64,000 bases of DNA from Scybalosoma faecavium (GCA_018716135.1 DVKG01000006.1:124001-188000); one strand, 5' to 3'. Shown: positions 1-8,876, counted from the first letter of the stretch. Translations and numbers: made by a program. The notes: generated by a model from the sequence alone, not told the origin.

Positions 1-801
1 CGCTTTTCCCATGCCGACTATCCCGGCTACGTTTTCAGTCCCTGCGCGCCGCGCTCCCTCCTGAGAGCCTCCGTTCATAAACGATTTAACGCTGTTTGCG
101 CCGCTGCGTATGTACAGCGCACCCACGCCCTTCGGTCCGTAAAATTTGTGTGCAGACATTGTCAGCATATCCACGCCCAGCTCGTTTACATCTATCGGAA
201 TATGTCCGGCAGCCTGTACAGCATCCGTGTGCATCAATACTTCCATATCTCTTGCAACTTTGCTGATAGAAGCTATATCGTTTATAGTTCCTATCTCATT
301 GTTTGCCAGCATTACGCTTATAAGAACCGTATCCGGTCTGACCGCGCGCTCAACTGCTTCCGCTGAGACAGATCCATATTTATCCACATTTAAAAATGTA
401 ATCGCGTATCCCCGTTTTCTCAAATCCAGACATGTGTTTATAACGGCATGATGCTCCGCCTTTGTCGTTATAATATGATCTCCTTCTTCTTCTATAACGG
501 AATAATACAACGGACCGTGCATAGCCCAATTATCGCCCTCTGTTCCGCCGCTGGTAAAATAAACATCTGACGCTTTTTTAGCGCCGATTAACTTAGCTAC
601 CTGTTCGCGTGCATTCTCCACCGCGGCGTTCGCACGTCTGCCTTTCTCATAGACAGCAGAAGCATTCCCGTAATTCTCCGTGAGATAAGGTATCATAGCC
701 TCAAGAACTTCAGGACGCATTTTCGTCGTCGCCGCATTGTCAAGATAAACATCTCGCTTTTTATTTGGCATAATCCGGTTCCCCTTCGGAATATCAGCCA
801 T
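1..801 (-). CDS. Cysteine desulfurase, NifS/IscS family (3' end cut by window edge)
   Basis: A PLP enzyme of the class-V aminotransferase fold that takes sulfur (or selenium) from cysteine for Fe-S clusters, thio-cofactors or selenium metabolism. Visible landmarks are the N-terminal DVYLDNAATT motif, NEIG, HTDAVQAAGH (Asp and Gln contacting PLP) and SAHKFYGPKG, which holds the PLP lysine. Reading stops at base 1, so the C-terminal part with the catalytic Cys loop is missing and NifS cannot be told from IscS-type subgroups. The ATG at 801 is preceded by AGGAGG at good spacing; an in-frame ATG 10 codons on lacks such a site. It follows the MoeA-like gene by 24 bases and is probably co-transcribed with it. 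Such a pair can occur in systems that build selenium- or sulfur-dependent molybdenum enzymes (inference only). Confidence 0.9.
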   Translation of the reverse strand, partial: MADIPKGNRIMPNKKRDVYLDNAATTKMRPEVLEAMIPYLTENYGNASAVYEKGRRANAAVENAREQVAKLIGAKKASDVYFTSGGTEGDNWAMHGPLYYSVIEEEGDHIITTKAEHHAVINTCLDLRKRGYAITFLNVDKYGSVSAEAVERAVRPDTVLISVMLANNEIGTINDIASISKVARDMEVLMHTDAVQAAGHIPIDVNELGVDMLTMSAHKFYGPKGVGALYIRSGANSVKSFMNGGSQEGARRAGTENVAGIVGMGKA

Positions 802-825
802 TTTGCTTTTCCTCCTAGCTATTAT

Positions 826-1839
826 TTATGCTCCAAAACCGCACCTAGGAAAAGTGCAGTCTTCACACCCTCTGCAAAGCCCGCCCTGGGCAAGCTTTTT
901 TATATCCTGTTTAGTCGGCCGTTCTCCTGCGACTATTCTCGGAACTATCAGATCGAAAACCGTTCTGCGTGCAAACATAACGCATCCCGGCAAACCCACC
1001 ACGGGTATATCGTTAAAATACGCCAGCATGAACATAGCGCCCGGCAGCACAGGCGCGCCGTAAGACACTACGTCCGCTCCGGAAAGTCTTATCCCCGCAG
1101 GCGTTCTATCGTCTGGATCCACAGACATGCCTCCCGTGACCGCTACCATTTCCGCGCCGTTTTGTATACATTTTTTTATGCTGTCCGATATCGCCTGCGC
1201 ATCGTCCCCGGGGAAGAGTTGCTCTGTCACATCACAGCCAAGCTCGGAGAATTTATCGCGCATAACCGGACCGAATGTGTCTTTTATCAATCCGTCTTTT
1301 ATCTCGCTGCCTGTCGTAACCAAGCCTATTTTTAATTTTTTTAGAGGCTTGACATATATCAGCGGCTGAGTCAGCACTTCCCGCGCCCAATCTCCGACCT
1401 TTTTTTCGACAACAAGAGGAATAACTCTCGTCCCTGCTATTTTCTCTCCTTTTGATACCAGTCTGTCTCCGCGCAGAGAAGCGAACATTATGTCGTCCTC
1501 TTCCAATAAACGCAAAAGTCTCTCTTCGTCTATCTTCAGCAGTCCGTCAAATTCCGCGAAAAAATCTATCTTGCCTTCATTCGGCTCGCTCAACGTCACT
1601 CCGCTGCCCTTCGCGCATTCTGCTATTATACGCGCCGCATCGTTCTCATGCAGCCTGCCTCCGTCCAGCTCCAGAACGTACAGATTCAGCTTCCCCATGC
1701 TTTTGAGCACGGGGATGTCCTCCGGCACAATTACATGTCCCTTTTTAAAGCGGCTTCCTTTGAAGCTGCCTCTGATTATCTGCGTCAGATCATGCGCAAG
1801 CACATGTCCTACCGCATTCTCAATGCCGACTGTTTTCAT
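826..1839 (-). CDS. Molybdopterin-binding protein, MoeA-like, with C-terminal Cys cluster
   Basis: Member of the MoCF/MoeA molybdopterin-binding family, which handles molybdenum insertion or cofactor binding in the cytoplasm. The MoCF-type domain starts near residue 170 with LVTTGSEI, followed by VTGGMSVDPDDRTP, the GGxS...D pattern of the family. The last 20 residues carry a compact cysteine cluster (CRGCEDCTFPRCGFG: C-x2-C-x2-C-x4-C) that could bind metal or an Fe-S cluster. At 337 aa it is shorter than classical MoeA (about 400) and its N-terminal half is not the usual MoeA domain, so it may be an accessory or sensor protein rather than the Mo insertase. ATG at 1839 has AAGGA about 10 bases upstream. 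It is first in a minus-strand pair with the cysteine desulfurase. Confidence 0.82.
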   Translation of the reverse strand: MKTVGIENAVGHVLAHDLTQIIRGSFKGSRFKKGHVIVPEDIPVLKSMGKLNLYVLELDGGRLHENDAARIIAECAKGSGVTLSEPNEGKIDFFAEFDGLLKIDEERLLRLLEEDDIMFASLRGDRLVSKGEKIAGTRVIPLVVEKKVGDWAREVLTQPLIYVKPLKKLKIGLVTTGSEIKDGLIKDTFGPVMRDKFSELGCDVTEQLFPGDDAQAISDSIKKCIQNGAEMVAVTGGMSVDPDDRTPAGIRLSGADVVSYGAPVLPGAMFMLAYFNDIPVVGLPGCVMFARRTVFDLIVPRIVAGERPTKQDIKKLAQGGLCRGCEDCTFPRCGFGA

Positions 1840-2166
1840 AATTCAACATCCTTATTCTGATACCGACTATTTATTTTTATTGTATCACACTTTAGCGTGA
1901 TTTACTATCTTAAACAATGGCTATACAATAGTTTTTCTTTTCACAATTTGTATATTCTCCACTCATTTATTTTCTACATCCTTTTATATTTCCTAAACCA
2001 TTTGTTCAGACATTTTTCACCTGTATCTATATATTTTCGGCACAAAAAATATTATGTACAACTTTTAACAGGCAGCTCCAAACAGCCTTAACAATATTCA
2101 TATACAATAATAGTGTTCCGGAACAATTTTTGCACGCGGCAGTAAACAAATAAAGGAGCCTTATCC
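1840..2166. other. Divergent intergenic region, no gene seen
   Basis: This AT-rich stretch separates the minus-strand MoeA-like gene from the plus-strand SipW-dependent protein, so it should hold both promoters. I see only weak promoter-like matches in either direction, for example TACAAT-like hexamers without a convincing -35. An open frame at 1897-2091 encodes a Tyr/Phe/His-rich sequence typical of translated AT-rich spacer DNA and has no good ribosome site. The site for the next gene is AAAGGAG, ending a few bases before 2167. Confidence 0.6.
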
Positions 2167-3201
2167 ATGAAAATAAGAAAAAGACACGTCATCGCAGGCG
2201 CAGCAGTCTGCGTCGCGGCCATATCTGCTTTGAGCATCGGCTTCGCTTCCTGGCACACAGACATAACTGCAAACGGAAGCGTGACCGCCTCGGGCAAATG
2301 GAGCGTCGAAATAACCGACGCTAAGCTATCCACTTCTACCGGAGCTTCCACATCTAAAGAGACAACGACATACTCTCTCACGCGCACAGGCGTAAAAGGC
2401 GACGCGCTTATCGCATCCGTAATATCCGCCGGCACATGGGTCGACGACGAAAGCCTAATCGGCACACAGTCTGACGAAGCCATGAGCAAGTACACGAATT
2501 ATTACGCCGTAGATACTTCCAAGTTTGATATGAGCAATATCTCCGGTATGACTAAGGACGACATTGCAAAAATCACTTCTGACGACAGCACTCTGGTAAT
2601 CTCCGACAACCTCAAAATGTATTACCGCTACCTCAATCCTGCTTCAAGCTATGATAATAAAGTCTCCGCAGCCTGCGCTGAAAAAGTCGTAGACGGCCTT
2701 ATAAACGACACTTTCACTCTTTTGCAGAGCTTCGCTCCGGACAAATATCAAGACTATGCTCTCTATTATCTCTCCGCTTCGGGCGGCAAATTCAGCTACA
2801 GCATCGCAGCTATGGAAAGCGAAACGGAGAGTATCCCTTCTGACGACGAAGCTGTCGTAATCAACGGCGCGGAGGCCAATTTCGCAGACGTCAGCTTCGG
2901 ACTGCCGGGCGCTTGGGCTGAATACACAATTACAGTCGCAAACAGCGGCACCGTTGACGCCAGCCTTGCCGATGCAGTAATCGAGCTTTCTACAGATAGC
3001 GACCAGCTCGAATTGGACAAGCCCGACCTTTCCGACGAAACTCTGAAGCCCGGCGAATCCTGCACAGTTACATTTGTAGTTAAAGTTCCGGACAGCGTGA
3101 CCGGCGATCTCGATGCTTCAGGTGCGCTTTCCGTTAAACTGCCTTATAGTCAAGCTGCCGTAGAAGCCGCTCCGTCCGCTTCTCACAGTCACATCAGCTA
3201 A
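2167..3201 (+). CDS. SipW-dependent secreted protein, TasA/camelysin-like
   Basis: Predicted exported protein of 344 aa. It begins with a basic stretch (MKIRKRH), a hydrophobic core (about residues 8-27) and then FASWHTDITANGSVTASGKW, the style of leader described as SipW-dependent: the small residue, the aromatic/Asp patch and the beta-strand start resemble TasA and camelysin precursors. The mature part is rich in Ser, Thr, Asp and Ala, beta-rich in character, and ends in a conserved-domain-like stretch on 'asymmetric' protein chains (NSGTVDASLADAVIEL) before a Ser/Ala/His tail. The signal peptidase gene follows 93 bases downstream, supporting enzyme-substrate pairing. By family precedent it would be an extracellular fibre or matrix protein; that role is inference. 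AAAGGAG precedes the ATG. Confidence 0.78.
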   Translation: MKIRKRHVIAGAAVCVAAISALSIGFASWHTDITANGSVTASGKWSVEITDAKLSTSTGASTSKETTTYSLTRTGVKGDALIASVISAGTWVDDESLIGTQSDEAMSKYTNYYAVDTSKFDMSNISGMTKDDIAKITSDDSTLVISDNLKMYYRYLNPASSYDNKVSAACAEKVVDGLINDTFTLLQSFAPDKYQDYALYYLSASGGKFSYSIAAMESETESIPSDDEAVVINGAEANFADVSFGLPGAWAEYTITVANSGTVDASLADAVIELSTDSDQLELDKPDLSDETLKPGESCTVTFVVKVPDSVTGDLDASGALSVKLPYSQAAVEAAPSASHSHIS

Positions 3202-3227
3202 CATCTTATTTTAAAAAATCTCAGATG

Positions 3228-3256
3228 ACGGCGCCTCTAACGTATGCGCCGTTATT
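3228..3256 (+). terminator. Hairpin between the secreted protein and sipW
   Basis: ACGGCGC (3228-3234) pairs exactly with GCGCCGT (3246-3252), followed by a broken T-rich stretch (TATTCTGTTTATT). This is a weak terminator or a stability hairpin. It could lower sipW transcription relative to its abundant substrate. Confidence 0.45.
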
Positions 3257-3294
3257 CTGTTTATTAAAACAGCGACTCATTCGGAGAAATAATA

Positions 3295-3810
3295 ATGCAA
3301 AAAAATATAACAATCGAAAACGACTGCAATTCAGTAAATGATTTAGAAAAAAACAGCCTTATAGATAATAACGACGAAATCAAATCTAAAGCAGAAGCTG
3401 AAAAGCCAATATGCGCTTGGCATATAGTACGCTGGGGAATATTTTTTCTTATAATTGTATCTATAACGGCTTTCTTCATCGGTTTACTTCCCATCTCTCC
3501 TGTGGCCATAGCCACGGGAAGCATGGAGCCGGCAATAAATATAGGAGACGTAGTAATCGTAAACAAGACAAGCGCAGATGAGCTGAACACAGGAGATATA
3601 ATACAATACCGCAGCGGGGACAGTACGATTATACACAGAATAGCCGCTAAAAAAGCCGCTTCTGACGGCGATTGGCAATTTATAACAAAAGGTGATAACA
3701 ACAACGGTGCGGACGCCGTTCCTGTAAGCTCGGATCAAATTTTGGGCAAAGTCGTCCTCGTCATCCCAAACGCAGGCAAAGCTGCATTATGGTTAAACAA
3801 TACAATTTAA
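3295..3810 (+). CDS. sipW: Signal peptidase I, SipW (ER/archaeal) type
   Basis: Membrane signal peptidase, 171 aa. A long acidic, Lys-rich cytoplasmic N-terminus is followed by a membrane segment at about residues 46-66 and the catalytic box ATGSMEPAINIGD with Ser76. The second catalytic position, IIHRIAA, has His114 where bacterial SPase I enzymes have Lys, which marks the SipW/ER-type Ser-His class. KGDNNNGAD (substrate-pocket region) and QILGKVVLVIP complete the fold. It likely processes the secreted protein encoded immediately upstream, as SipW does for TasA in Bacillus (family knowledge). The ATG has GGAG upstream. A strong hairpin terminator follows at 3823-3857, closing the two-gene unit. 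Confidence 0.92.
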   Translation: MQKNITIENDCNSVNDLEKNSLIDNNDEIKSKAEAEKPICAWHIVRWGIFFLIIVSITAFFIGLLPISPVAIATGSMEPAINIGDVVIVNKTSADELNTGDIIQYRSGDSTIIHRIAAKKAASDGDWQFITKGDNNNGADAVPVSSDQILGKVVLVIPNAGKAALWLNNTI

Positions 3811-3822
3811 ATCATATAGCGC

Positions 3823-3862
3823 AAAACCCTGTCTGCAAAATCTGCAAACAGGGTTTTCGGTT
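3823..3862. terminator. Intrinsic terminator after sipW
   Basis: AAAACCCTGT (3823-3832) and ACAGGGTTTT (3848-3857) form a perfect 10-bp stem. The A-rich and T-rich flanks let it work in both directions, separating sipW from the converging minus-strand gene. Confidence 0.85.
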
Positions 3863-3866
3863 ATTT

Positions 3867-4160
3867 TTATGAATCGTATGCCGCGGCTTTCTGCTCCGTC
3901 ACATATGTTTTACGGTGCTCAGCTGTGCTGCACCCGGCTTCTTCTTTATCAAAAACGATGCTCATTTCATATTTCTGACCTGTCGTCCTGAGCGCCTGCT
4001 CAAGAATAGCCATCTTCCAAAGTTCCGTTGCTTTTTGGTTTGCGTGATAAACCATCTTTATGTCCATATCCAGCATTTTCGCTGTATTCAGCGTCGAATC
4101 CAGCCTCTCAAAAAGCTCCCAAAAATCCCAAACTTCTACTTTCAGTGTTTTTTTACTCAA
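3867..4160 (-). CDS. Small protein of unknown function (97 aa, TTG start)
   Basis: Not recognised. The product is a soluble, charged, mostly helical protein: KVEVWDFWELFERLDSTLN, then MLDMDIKMVYHANQ, a Trp/Met-rich segment, and a hydrophilic tail with one Cys (EEAGCSTAEHRK). I chose the TTG at 4160 because a run of six G (AAAAGGGGGG) lies about 8 bases upstream. The longer ATG frame from 4241 would include a TATAAT-like hexamer followed by T-rich DNA and has no ribosome site. The gene sits alone between the sipW terminator and sbcC, 138 bases downstream of the sbcC stop, so co-transcription with sbcCD is unlikely to be reversed: it is upstream of neither and has its own probable promoter. Confidence 0.55.
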   Translation of the reverse strand: MSKKTLKVEVWDFWELFERLDSTLNTAKMLDMDIKMVYHANQKATELWKMAILEQALRTTGQKYEMSIVFDKEEAGCSTAEHRKTYVTEQKAAAYDS

Positions 4161-4298
4161 ACTGTTATCCCCCCTTTTGTAGGTTGATTCTGTCTGTTTA
4201 TTACCTACACCTATATTATATGCCCGGAGTGATTCAGGCATGATTATAGGGAGTTTTTTCCGTGTAAAAAATCTGATATTTTTTACACTAACTGAGTA

Positions 4299-7200
4299 TC
4301 AGCTATACACTCTTATGCTGCTGCCTTCGGAAGATTTTTTAACCTCTATCCCGCGAGGAATATTCTCTCTCAGAAGAGCGACGTGAGATATTATACCTAT
4401 CAGATTTTTGTCCGCATTCACCGCGGAGAGAATATCCAGCGCATCTGCTACAGATTTTTCATCTAAAGTGCCGAATCCTTCATCTATAAACAGCGCTTCC
4501 ATGCTCACGGCGCTTGACTGCATCTGCACGACCGCCTTCAGCCCGAGCGAGAGCGAAAGCGCCACCAGAAATTTTTCCCCTCCGGACAGCGTAGACGCGG
4601 CACGAGTCTGACCTGAAAAACCGTCGATCACCTCTAATTCTAAACCCGTCTTTTTTTTCTTGCCTTCTTTTGCGTCTGTGCATATCAGCTTATATCTTCC
4701 GCCGTGTACTTCTTCCAGAAGCTTATTCGCCTGCGCCGCGACTTCATTCATCATAAGACTCAGTACAAACCGACTCAAGCTGACTCCGCTGGTTCCGCGC
4801 AATTTGACTGCAAAATCCTTCAGCTCTGCACATTCAGGGATTTGAACGCTGAGCTCGCGTTCCATTTTTTTTATACTCTCCGTCTGAGCTGCAAGCTTTT
4901 TCAGCTGCTCGCTCAAAGCCGCTCCGTTTTCGAGGATTTGGTCATACCTCTGCTGTATATTCGATACTCTTTCCTCCGCGCTTGCGAGATCCGGTTTCTG
5001 TTTGTCTTTGAGTTCCAATTGCAGTCTCTCTGATTCCTGTATACAAAATCTCAGTCTTTCGCGCAGCTCGTCTCTCTCTGCCCGCGCCTTGATTATATTT
5101 TCCTGAGACATTACGCTTTGCTCTATCTGCTCCGCACTTTTGAACTCTGTCTGCACCATAGCAGCTTGCAACTTTTCCTGTGCAATAGTCTTTTCTGTAC
5201 GTGTTCTTTCTGTTTCACGTTTCGCCGATGCAAATTGTGTTTTTGCTATCGCTTCCGCCTTTCTCGCCTCATTTGCTCTCTGCGTCAAATTCTCAAGTTC
5301 CTGCATTATACGCTGTTTTTCTGTTTCAGCTTCTTTCTTTTTGCGTTCTATTCCTGCTCTGTCCGCATTCTTCGGCAGACCGGACGCTATCTGACTGCAT
5401 ACCGTCTCGGCTTTTGTAGTTTCCGTTTGCAGCTCTGACAATTCCATCTCTGCGCGCAGACTCTGATTCTCAATTTCCTCCAGTTTTTCGCACAGTTTTT
5501 TGAAATAATCCCGGTTTTCCAGAGCTTTCTGCTTTATTTTAAGCTGCTCCGCCTTTTCCTCCAGACCTTTTCCCTCATCGGGCAGCTCTGAGATTTCCGC
5601 CTTAATTCTCTTATATTGATTTCTGGAATCTTCAAGCTCGCTTTTGCTTTTGCTGCGTTCGTCTACAGCTATTAATCTTTGTTTTCTCAAATCTTCCAAC
5701 GCGCTGTGCAGCGAATCCGGACGCTCTGCGTTTGTTCTGTTGCCCAAGGCATACGACTTGTCGCCATGCGCGCTTCCGCATACCGGACATACGCCTTCCG
5801 TCCAGTTCTCCGCTACTATCGCAGCCGCGTTTCCAATATATGCTTGATATGCGTCCTTATATTCCGATTCTGCCTTAGCTATTCCGGCGTCTAAATCAAA
5901 GACTCGCGCCTCCGCCGCTTCGCTGGCTTTTCTCAGTGCTTTTCCTTTGGATTCTATCGCAGCCATCTCCTTGATAAGCCTTCTTCTCTTATTCTGATTT
6001 GCCAGCTTAGTCTCCAAAAGCTCAAGCTCTATCTTCGCTTTCTCAGCCTCCTGCATCTCAAAGCTCAGCTTGTCTATGTTTTTATTTAGCTCAACTTTTT
6101 CAGCTTTAAGTCTTTCGTTCTTTTCTTTTTCCGCTGCGAGCTTTTTTCTCAGCTCGTCGCGTATCTTTTCGTTGGTTTTCAGGCTGTCCAGCTGTGACAT
6201 TTTTCGTTCAAGCTCCGCCGTTTCTTCCGAAAGTTCGGTTTTTTTCGTTTCCAACTCAGGCCGCTGACCTTCTTTCAGCTCCGCTTCTGTGCGCTGCTTC
6301 TCGGCTGACTCCAGCTTCTCCGCCATATGAGCCAGCTCCCGCTCTCTCTGTTCCAGCGCTTGTCTAGTTTGCATAAGAACATCACACAAAGGCTTTAATC
6401 TCTGCGCCTGTTCTGCCAGAGATAATCTTCTTTCCAGCTGCTTTATCCTGCCTTCACTCTGCATGGCGGCGTTCAAATTCTCGTTTGCTTTGTCCAACCT
6501 TGAAAACCGCTCTGAAAGATCGCGCACCATATCTCTGCTCTGAATTTCTTTTGCCAGCTCCGCCTTTGCTTTTTTAAGCTCCGCGCGCATTTCATCGCGC
6601 TGTTTTTCCATTCGCTCCAGCTTTTCATTCATATCTTTAGATGATTCCGCCCCTGCCTGACGTATCAGCTCTTCTACAAGCTTGCGCTTGCTCTCTATTA
6701 TATTGTTCTCGGCGTTAGCTTTCTGAACTATAATCTCCGATATCTTTTTCCATCTGTCCGCGCCGAAAAGAGTCGAAAGTATCTTTTCCTTTTCCTCTGA
6801 CGGAGCCACAAGAAGTCTTTCAAATTTGCCTTGCGGAAGTATTGCAACCTGACGGAATTGTTCATAAGTCAGACCTATTATCTCACAAGCATATTTCTTC
6901 ATCAGCTGCTTTTTCATGTTTGCAGAAAAAGGCTTCATCACGCCGTCGTGCATCTCGCCCGCGCTGCACATTTCGTCAAATTCAGTGCCTCCGTTTTTTT
7001 TCTTCTTCACGCGCAGCCAGCGTTCAAATTTATATTCTTTCCCTCTTTGTGAGAACATGAGCGAGACAGATGTAACGGCGTCCTCACGCGCATATTGACA
7101 ACGCAGAGCGCTCAATTCGCTCCTGCCGTCTCCGCCGCTGCTTTCGCCGTAAAGAGCGTATGTAAGCGCATCCAGTATTACCGTTTTCCCCGATCCCGTC

Positions 7201-7301
7201 TGACCATGAATCAAAAACAGCCCCGAAAGCTGAGTAAAATCTATCGTCTGCTCATCGGCGTATGGTCCGAAAGCACTAAGCCGAAGCTTTATTGGTCTCA
7301 A
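4299..7301 (-). CDS. sbcC: Exonuclease SbcC (Rad50-type ATPase subunit)
   Basis: Large ATPase subunit of the SbcCD nuclease, which opens hairpins and trims protein-blocked or broken DNA ends. At 1000 aa it has the full SMC-like layout: N-terminal FGPYADEQTIDF and Walker A GQTGSGKT (33-40), Q-loop EQFRQVAILPQGKF, a long Glu/Lys/Arg coiled coil, a CPVC zinc hook near residues 503-507 for dimerisation, the returning coil, then the signature TLSGGEKF and Walker B ALFIDEGFGTLD at the C-terminus. It follows sbcD by 70 bases on the same strand and is surely co-transcribed. It acts in the cytoplasm on the nucleoid. No oddities seen. Confidence 0.97.
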   Translation of the reverse strand: MRPIKLRLSAFGPYADEQTIDFTQLSGLFLIHGQTGSGKTVILDALTYALYGESSGGDGRSELSALRCQYAREDAVTSVSLMFSQRGKEYKFERWLRVKKKKNGGTEFDEMCSAGEMHDGVMKPFSANMKKQLMKKYACEIIGLTYEQFRQVAILPQGKFERLLVAPSEEKEKILSTLFGADRWKKISEIIVQKANAENNIIESKRKLVEELIRQAGAESSKDMNEKLERMEKQRDEMRAELKKAKAELAKEIQSRDMVRDLSERFSRLDKANENLNAAMQSEGRIKQLERRLSLAEQAQRLKPLCDVLMQTRQALEQRERELAHMAEKLESAEKQRTEAELKEGQRPELETKKTELSEETAELERKMSQLDSLKTNEKIRDELRKKLAAEKEKNERLKAEKVELNKNIDKLSFEMQEAEKAKIELELLETKLANQNKRRRLIKEMAAIESKGKALRKASEAAEARVFDLDAGIAKAESEYKDAYQAYIGNAAAIVAENWTEGVCPVCGSAHGDKSYALGNRTNAERPDSLHSALEDLRKQRLIAVDERSKSKSELEDSRNQYKRIKAEISELPDEGKGLEEKAEQLKIKQKALENRDYFKKLCEKLEEIENQSLRAEMELSELQTETTKAETVCSQIASGLPKNADRAGIERKKKEAETEKQRIMQELENLTQRANEARKAEAIAKTQFASAKRETERTRTEKTIAQEKLQAAMVQTEFKSAEQIEQSVMSQENIIKARAERDELRERLRFCIQESERLQLELKDKQKPDLASAEERVSNIQQRYDQILENGAALSEQLKKLAAQTESIKKMERELSVQIPECAELKDFAVKLRGTSGVSLSRFVLSLMMNEVAAQANKLLEEVHGGRYKLICTDAKEGKKKKTGLELEVIDGFSGQTRAASTLSGGEKFLVALSLSLGLKAVVQMQSSAVSMEALFIDEGFGTLDEKSVADALDILSAVNADKNLIGIISHVALLRENIPRGIEVKKSSEGSSIRVYS

Positions 7302-7371
7302 TTTAAATCCTCCGTAAACATTTCCCTACATTAAGTATGACAGCTATGACAGCTCAATCCCGCTTTTCTCT

Positions 7372-8469
7372 TCACAGCATAGCCTCCGCGCAGGCGTCAA
7401 GAAACCATTTCAACTCGCGCTCGGAGGGTTTTCTTCCCGCGGCTTCTTTCATGAATTCGACAAGAATATCCCCGTTCGTCAGAGAGCCTAATTCATCCGC
7501 AGTAATATCCGATTTGCCCACCTGCTGATGCATTCCGGTCATAGTCAGCATATTTGGATATTTCTCTTTGAGCTGGTCGAATATCATGGCATCCTGTGCG
7601 TAATCGGTTACGCGAATGCGCATATAATCATCGCTCTCTCCCTGCATAAGCTCACTCAATTTTCCTTCTATTGTGCGGAATTTTTTGGCGCAGGGTATTT
7701 CTATATACTCGCGCGCCATATCTTCAGTATTCAGCACAGTTATGGACTTTACCTGTCCTTCTTCTGCAAAAGAATATTGAAGCGGCGTTCCGCTGTACCT
7801 CGCCTTCGCAGATATATCCTGAGGCTTATGCAGATGACCCAAAGCGACATAATCCACAAGCTCAAATATATCAGAGCCAAGCATAGCCACTCCGCCCACG
7901 CACGCGGCTCTGTCGCTTTTGCTCGTCTCTCCTCCGCGCAGAAACGTATGCGCCATGAGTACACTGGGCACGCCCTCCTCGGGCCGCACAGTCTCCATTA
8001 TGCGCCGCGATGCTTCATTCATGCTTTTTATTTCCGGATCAGACAGCGCATATCTGGCGTCATCCAAGTTAAAATACGGAAGCATAAATACATCCGCAAT
8101 TTCACCTTTCTTTTCTATTCTCACTCTCGGCACAGGGACAGCAAGACGCCCTGCTATATGCAAGCCTGCCCGGCTCAGCAATCCCGACAAGGACGACAAG
8201 CGCTCCGCTCCGTCGTGATTGCCCGCTATTATGCAGACTTTTACGCCTACATCTATACATAGTTTTTCCAGCATACGGTCATACAGCTCTATCGCCTCCG
8301 GAGAGCCTATGGCTCGGTCATATACATCTCCCGATATAAGCACGGCCGCTGCGTCGACATCACGCGCAGTCTGAGTCAAGAAATTTATAAACTCCGCCTG
8401 CTCCTCATACATAGATTTGCCTAAAACATTTATTCCCAAATGTAAATCAGATATATGTATCAGTTTCAT
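7372..8469 (-). CDS. sbcD: Exonuclease SbcD (Mre11-type nuclease subunit)
   Basis: Mn2+-dependent phosphoesterase partner of SbcC. The metal-binding motifs are in order: ISDLHLG, SGDVYDR, IAGNHDG, then HTFLRGG and ALGHLHKPQ. The 365-aa length is normal and includes the C-terminal capping region. The ATG overlaps the stop of the upstream C_GCAxxG_C_C gene by 4 bases, implying translational coupling, and GGGAG precedes it within that gene's end. Gene order SbcD-SbcC is the standard bacterial one. Confidence 0.97.
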   Translation of the reverse strand: MKLIHISDLHLGINVLGKSMYEEQAEFINFLTQTARDVDAAAVLISGDVYDRAIGSPEAIELYDRMLEKLCIDVGVKVCIIAGNHDGAERLSSLSGLLSRAGLHIAGRLAVPVPRVRIEKKGEIADVFMLPYFNLDDARYALSDPEIKSMNEASRRIMETVRPEEGVPSVLMAHTFLRGGETSKSDRAACVGGVAMLGSDIFELVDYVALGHLHKPQDISAKARYSGTPLQYSFAEEGQVKSITVLNTEDMAREYIEIPCAKKFRTIEGKLSELMQGESDDYMRIRVTDYAQDAMIFDQLKEKYPNMLTMTGMHQQVGKSDITADELGSLTNGDILVEFMKEAAGRKPSERELKWFLDACAEAML

Positions 8470-8876
8470 ACTATCTCCCTAATGAACTCCGCCGCAAACT
8501 CTATACTCCTGCATGTAAGGTTCTCACACATATGAGGCTCGTCATCTGCATTAAATCCGCCCGGTCTAAGTTCGCAGCACGTTAAAGCGCCGAACTTTTC
8601 TGTATATCGTCCGGCAAAATCCTTGCATTTTTCCGCAATTTCTTCGTTTCTCCATCCCTTTTCACTCAGATACACGCCTAAAAACATGAGCGCGCCTTCC
8701 ACAAGACCGCACTGCGCCCGAAATCCGCCTGCGCCGTGCATACCTGCGGCCGCATTCATTGTCTGTACCAAAAGCTCAACCTCAAAAATACCGCTCAAAC
8801 ACATAAGCGTGGTTTGAGCACAATTTGTATCGTATTTCCAATATTGTTCGTGTACTGTATCTTCAATATATTTCAT
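8466..8876 (-). CDS. C_GCAxxG_C_C family protein (putative redox protein)
   Basis: A 136-aa cysteine-rich protein. Features are NCAQTTL near the N-terminus, AAGMHGAGGFRAQCGLVEGALMFLG (the family's glycine-rich C-GCAxxG region, here in variant form) and, further on, FGALTCCELR and MCENLTCRSIE, giving the spaced cysteines of family PF09719. Members occur in anaerobes beside redox enzymes and are thought to carry metal or redox-active cysteines; the exact role is unknown. The gene is first in the sbcDC transcription unit (GAGAGGA upstream of the ATG) and overlaps sbcD, so it may be expressed with the repair nuclease; whether that is functional is open. Confidence 0.82.
   Translation of the reverse strand: MKYIEDTVHEQYWKYDTNCAQTTLMCLSGIFEVELLVQTMNAAAGMHGAGGFRAQCGLVEGALMFLGVYLSEKGWRNEEIAEKCKDFAGRYTEKFGALTCCELRPGGFNADDEPHMCENLTCRSIEFAAEFIREIV

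Noticed and set aside
7528..8262. 244-codon open frame antisense to sbcD
   Set aside because: Complete overlap with the well-supported sbcD gene and unlikely composition.
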